This document shows, in pieces, positions 58,956-64,000 of a stretch of 64,000 nucleotides of DNA. Origin of the DNA: Anarhynchus alexandrinus (Eukaryota > Chordata > Aves > Charadriiformes > Charadriidae); NCBI GenBank assembly GCA_008711295.1, contig VUYV01000226.1, positions 259,894-323,893 on the forward strand, read 5' to 3'. The position numbers and the translations under genes are program-made. Every line of letters begins with the position of its first letter. Position 1 is the stretch's first letter. Under the pieces are notes generated by a model, which saw only the letters and a list, made by a program, of their open reading frames with translations, did not search any database and had not been told where the DNA came from.

Positions 58956-61900
58956 TTCTAAAGATCCGTTCGCTCTGTAATTCTTCCCTTTCCTTCAAAC
59001 ACTCAGATAATTCATAGCTAAAAAGTTAAATATAGCAAGACAGCTCAAAAATTGAGACATTATAATTACTACAGAACTGTAGTATTAGTGTAACATGTTT
59101 TTCTAAGTTCAGAAACACCTTTGGATGAGGTTATTTAGGAGTTACTACTTGGAGTTACTTTAAAATGTTCAGGTATACTGTTAAGTGTTTCACAGTGAAA
59201 TGGCTGCATCAGTGAAAAATTGCTCTGTGCTGCTTTTGATACTTACCCTGTTGTGTATTTTTTTTAAATCTATTTGTATTTCAAATTTGATTTGAATTTT
59301 TCAAATTCAAAAAAACAAATTTGTTTTTCTTACTAAAAGAATGTAACTAAAAGTTTAACTGGAAACCCTGCAGGGTTTGAAATGTGACACTTAAAAATAG
59401 CTAAGATAGAACTTGGCTATAAATTAAATTGAATTAATATGTCAGCTTTTCAGGGAGTTGAATATGCATGATTGCAAGAGAAGTACTTATGTTCAGTCAT
59501 TCGTGTGTGTGAAATGCCTGGTTTCCTTTGAAGTTATCTGTGCTAAAACGTATAATGAAGAAATTGAGAAGCATTCCCATAACCGTGGAACACGTAATCT
59601 TTTTCTGGCTGCCAGAGGTGCCCAGGCAGACAGCTGACATCTGAAGAAATACCCTTCTGAAAAGTTTTTGTTGTTTTATTTACTGACATTTAAGTAAAAC
59701 ATGCTAGTGCATAGAAATACAAAGGAAGCCTTTTGAAGAGGCAGTTGTGGAAGGCCCCTCGGTCTCGCCAGCCAGCTCTCACGTCTGGTGCGACTTTGGG
59801 TTTTGCCAGGCAGAAGCCGACTGTCCGGCTTTCGCTGTTGCTTTTCTCTTTGCTCCCGTGGCCAAGAGCTCACCTGGGAAGCTTACCATGGATGCATACC
59901 CTTTTTTCAAGTATTCATTCAGAGCCATGCCAGCTCATCTGCTGAGGAAGTTGCTTTAAAAAAATCCGTAGACATTGAATTATCAGTAACATCTTGTATG
60001 GTGTGGTAGATGTGTGTGCTGATAGTACACATTCAGAGCATCCTGCTGCAATGGAGGCTCTGATCTCTTCCTCTGGGTAAGCAGTTTCAAGAGTTTTTGC
60101 TACAGTTGTAGAAATGAGGTGAAAGTTACTTGTGTCATTATATTTTACTTTGACTATTACGTGTAAAGTATGCACTTTACTGCTTGGGCGGATCATACTC
60201 CTTTTATTGTATGTCAGAAGATATTTTTGCCTGATGTATTGTAACGGTTTATAAAATTAGCCAACATATAACGTTTTAACTTTATTGAACATTGTGCCTG
60301 GACAAAGAAAAAGCAAAATAAAACTTTGTTCACGGAGAAGCAAGATTTTAGAAAAGAAAATGTAGGGCATTTTATTTTACCTGAATGAGACCTCAGTGAT
60401 ACAGACATGTAACACAGGTGAGCACTGAGAAGTCTCTCCCACACAGTTTATGAAGGCATCATTCTTCTAACCTGTAACACCTGCTATTCAAGTCCTAAGT
60501 TTCTTCTGACTGGAGATTGGTAGTGATGGAGAAACTTTGCGTGGAAATTTAAAGAGATACCCTGTAGCGGAAAGAGTTGAGGTACCATTCTTGATAAAGG
60601 CTTTGTATATGCTCAGTATTAGGAAAATGTCAAGAAAGTGACGTTAGTCTCTCAAAAGTTAGCAAATATTCAGAACCTCGCTTTGCTTATACCGATTTTG
60701 TATGAAAAGTTTGATTACGTGATTGTTCTCGTTTTCTTTCAGCAGGACCTTTTGTTCAGTCAGTGCACAGGAGAACACTCAGTGATGGGCATCCTTTGCA
60801 TGTACTTGTTTAGTCGCAGTGTAGCATTTGGTCTTTTGCTTTTGTCTGTTTCACAGTGTTCTTCAGCAGCATGGTGATTCTCCCCCTTTTTTCAGGTAAT
60901 GGTGCTCAAGCACAGAGAAATCTCTCCTGTGTTTGAGTGTGTGATGTTGTGTGTGTTGTCTGGTGGAGCGCTTGAGAGCTTAGACTTGCAAAGCTTTTTT
61001 TGCGGTGGCATCCATTCATGATGTGAGATTGAGTTGCCTAAACATAAGTATCTAGTATTAATTTTAGATGCTTCAGGGCATCTGCCCAAGACAGATAGGA
61101 GGTTTGTGATTTTCTGAAGGGACAGTTGGAGACCAGCTGTGCTGTTCTAGTGCATTTGCAGTGGCCCTTGTCATTTAGTCACCTGAATTACTGCCATGGT
61201 ATCAGTTGTTAGTCTCAGAATCTCCTTTTGGGCTCCCAGAACAGAAAAGATACTTAAATAGTGACCACTTGTTATGCATTTGGGTTATGTGTTGCCTAAT
61301 GAGAAAGGGAGATTCAGGGTGGAAATCTGCTGTCCAGGGCAGTACTTGAGAGTCTTGAGTGAGGGACCTGGTTTTGCATCCTCTGCCTTGTTGCATGCTT
61401 TCCAACTTCAAAATCAAATTAGGAGAAGATTCTGTGGAAAATTCATATTTTTCATAGCCCGGTATAGTTTGTCAGTGGAATGAATGAAGGCTTCTCTTGA
61501 AAAAAGTACAATTGAGAAGAACTAAAATAGTCAAGATAATTAGAAAACTGTAAATTAGAAAACCGAGAAGTGTTGGGTGTTGGACTTGAGGGCCTTGCTA
61601 CTTGAATACGAGAAATTCAGCTTGTCTTAAAATAGGGTCTGAAAGCAAATGCAAGCTCAAGTGACCAGGTGAAATAGTCTTTTTCCGCGGATTTCACAGA
61701 TAATGAACAACAATGAAGGAAGCTTCTTGAAAATATTCTAAGTGCTGTTCTGGATGTGATTATTTAGATTTTTAATCTCTAAGAAAAGCAGTATATTGAC
61801 TCATCAGTCTTGACTAACATAGTTCCGTTTTACATCTATAATTGACATTGAGCAATATTTAAACTCTGTAATAGGGTGGAGCTGGAGTAAACAGTTTTTC

Positions 61901-64000
61901 TGTTAGGAACTGCATCCATTCACAGAGAATTTGGGCAGTCCTGGCATAGCTGTGCAGTCTGACTGGTGTCACTCTTAACTCGTGTGTTGTGATGAGGGGA
62001 TCAACATCCTTAGATCCAAAACAGTCTCTTTATTTCAGGGTTACAGGATATTTTCCAAAAAAGTCACAAAAACTTCAGGGTGTTTGTGCATGATAACAAA
62101 CTGAGGAATGTATTGAAGTTTTAAATACTGTGGAAGAATTGCGTATCAGTTTTCTTCCTTTTTTAACTTGGAAGAAACAAATAGCCACCGACACCCCAGC
62201 TTTTGAACTGGTGATTGTAGTTATTCCTTCCTACCAGTATATATACATGTTTGTCTTAAAGAGAAATTAATTCTGTTTAGTGAGTTTTCATTCTTGTTTG
62301 GGAAGTTATATGGGTGTGTACAGATGTATAAATAAAAAATGTTAACAGCCATATAAGCGTGGATTTATAGCGTACATCCAGCAGAAGATGGATTGCGTTT
62401 TTTTCCTTTGAGACTGACCGTGCAAGGCTTTTTGCTTCCCTTAGGAATTGCACTGAATAAGGTCTCAGCATTGCTGCAGTCGAGGTGTTGGAGTGGATTC
62501 TGAAGAGTAGTTCTGCTCTCCCTCTGGCATTGGCAGTTGCCCTCATGTGTTTACGCAGGTTAAGGACTTAATAGTATCAAATCTAGGAAGAAATGTCAAA
62601 TCTGTGTTTCAGAATTAGCTGTTCTTGCGCTCTTTAGCGAACAAGGAGAAGGGCCAGAAATACAGAATCTTTCTGCTCTAAATGGGTTATTTTTAACTTT
62701 CAGAATTACTTACAAGCATTGAAAAGTCTTAGTAAGTACAGCAGAAGTTTCTACACCTCGTCACTTCTATTTATTATGGTACTCTAACTTTCAGTCTTGT
62801 GGATTCATGCTTCCGAGATTTGTACCGAAACTGAGAAAATCTGCACGCATTTTATTTTTGTTACTTTCAGAAATTTTAAAGATACCGTTACAGATTATCT
62901 TATAGAATTTATAACCAATAGTACATTTTGACTGCAGTCAAACCTTAGGTTGTAGTTTTAAACCAGTCTTGAAAGCATAACCTTACCCACTCCTTCTTAA
63001 ATTTAGCATTTTTCTAATATGTTAATTACTTTGGTTGTTGAAAATGGAACTACAGTATAGAAAATGTTTTTGAGAATTATGATTTTTTTTTTTTTGGCTT
63101 GCCTTCGTAATCAGAACAAGTCTTTTAGCATAGAAGAGATTTTCTTTTGAAACAGTTAAAGCTTTGAATAACTTCAGAGTTTACCAAGGTGGTGAATTTT
63201 GGTAGTTGCAAATTTTTATTTCTGGAGTATTTGATTGTTTGACTTAAGGGCTGCTGTTTGATTGAAACCTCTTGGTGATGTAGAAAGCAATGACATTATT
63301 CTGTTGTAAACTCCTATCAAAGTAATTTTTATAATCCCATATTTAAGTAAAATTAGGGTTAAGCTGGTGCACCAATAACAATTTTAAAGGTTGGGTTTGG
63401 TGTTTTTTTTCCACAGTCCTAAGGAAGTGAAGGGGTTGTCAGGATATTGATGTAACCGAAATAATAAATAATACACAGTGTAGGAGTATAAGTATCAGCT
63501 AAAAATGCAAGCTTAGCTTGAAGTGCACCTTAGCTTGGTGTCAGCCTTTTGGAAAATCTGCTGTCCTTCAAAATGATTTTTATTCCGTAGTTACAGAGAC
63601 CATGTGTGAGCGTTCCTTGGGTAAACTTGTAGCGGTGGTAACCTCTCGGTAGTGTTACACAGTAATTGCATTAGAGGAAAGAAAGTTTGGAGCTCTTACT
63701 TTAGTATTGTGAAACAATTTGACAGTTCCTTTTTCCAGTCCAACTCTTCTTAGCAGATCAGATAAGGGAACTTTGTCCCTCAGAGATGCTGCAGTTTTTC
63801 CACTGTGTTAGTTGGCCTAATATTAGTCACTTCTTGTTACAAGCCTCACTTTTTACTCGCTGGCTCTAGGCTGGTAGCTCTGAAACATTTTTGGTTTGTG
63901 GACCGCTAGATGTGTTGCAGGAGAGATGCTGACTCCTTTATAGATAATATCAACTGTGCTGGTTTTACTTACGTGTTATGACCCCTCTGGACTGTTCTGC

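Larger units (their letters stand above)
55446..64000. other. AT-rich intron-like or intergenic DNA
   Basis: This is AT-rich with many poly-T and poly-A tracts, few CG dinucleotides and no recognisable coding exon. Contents seen are a short (GT)n at about 55,932-55,950, an old CR1-like tail at about 57,386-57,482, a clear CR1 fragment at 58,720-58,955 and a small GC-richer patch at 59,740-59,950. The texture fits a long first intron of the gene starting at the 54.3-55.4 kb CpG island, but this is inference. Confidence 0.5.

Noticed and set aside
55446..64000. Search for first coding exons of PER2, TRAF3IP1 or ILKAP by their known N-terminal words
   Set aside because: None of the remembered protein starts appears in the short frames on either strand, so no gene is named here.
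1..64000. Endogenous retrovirus or other viral insertion
   Set aside because: No paired LTRs, primer-binding site or gag/pol/env-like frames were recognised. The only reverse transcriptase traces are LINE type.
1..64000. A novel defence, toxin or mobile system
   Set aside because: The content is ordinary vertebrate chromosome with two developmental regulators and LINE fragments. Nothing supports such a system.

Overview
The window looks like vertebrate, most likely avian, nuclear DNA. It carries CR1 LINE fragments ending in the bird/reptile-type ATTCTATG repeat, sparse multi-exon genes with GT-AG introns, CpG islands, long non-coding stretches and assembly gaps (N runs). I see no prokaryotic gene organisation, no CRISPR array, no tRNA or rRNA, and no recognisable endogenous virus.

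Only two protein-coding genes can be supported. Both lie on the minus strand and both encode bHLH-Orange repressors ending in WRPW. The first, at 4673-5614, is HES6: four exons, 225 residues, a shortened bHLH loop, and a large CpG island over its promoter. The second, at 37812-39720, is a four-exon, 223-residue HES family member with a different loop. It resembles the her8/hes8 class of fish and frogs (possibly the gene called HES6-2 in chick), and human has no HES gene of that name. Intron positions and phases are the same in the two genes, which fits an old tandem pair.

Layout: 1-3.9 kb, non-coding DNA downstream of HES6; 3.9-6.6 kb, HES6 with its 3'UTR, promoter and CpG island; 6.6-37 kb, a gene-poor stretch with CR1 pieces, a relic of another LINE reverse transcriptase near 19.9 kb, simple repeats and one gap-associated duplication; 37.1-39.9 kb, the second HES gene; 40-54 kb, non-coding with a second gap-associated duplication, a minisatellite and an AT-rich inverted repeat; 54.1-55.5 kb, an AAT-rich tract abutting a CpG island that contains a 396-base gap, probably the promoter of an unidentified gene; 55.5-64 kb, AT-rich intron-like or intergenic DNA with no recognised exon.

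The most notable signal is in the two HES promoters. Each has a TATA box with an octamer (ATGCAAAT or ATGCTAAT) exactly 7 bases upstream of it, and each octamer is fused to a SOX-like half-site in the arrangement of the known SOX2-POU composite element. This suggests that both genes read the same SoxB1/POU neural-progenitor input. The mammalian HES6 neighbours (PER2, ILKAP, TRAF3IP1) were not found in this window.
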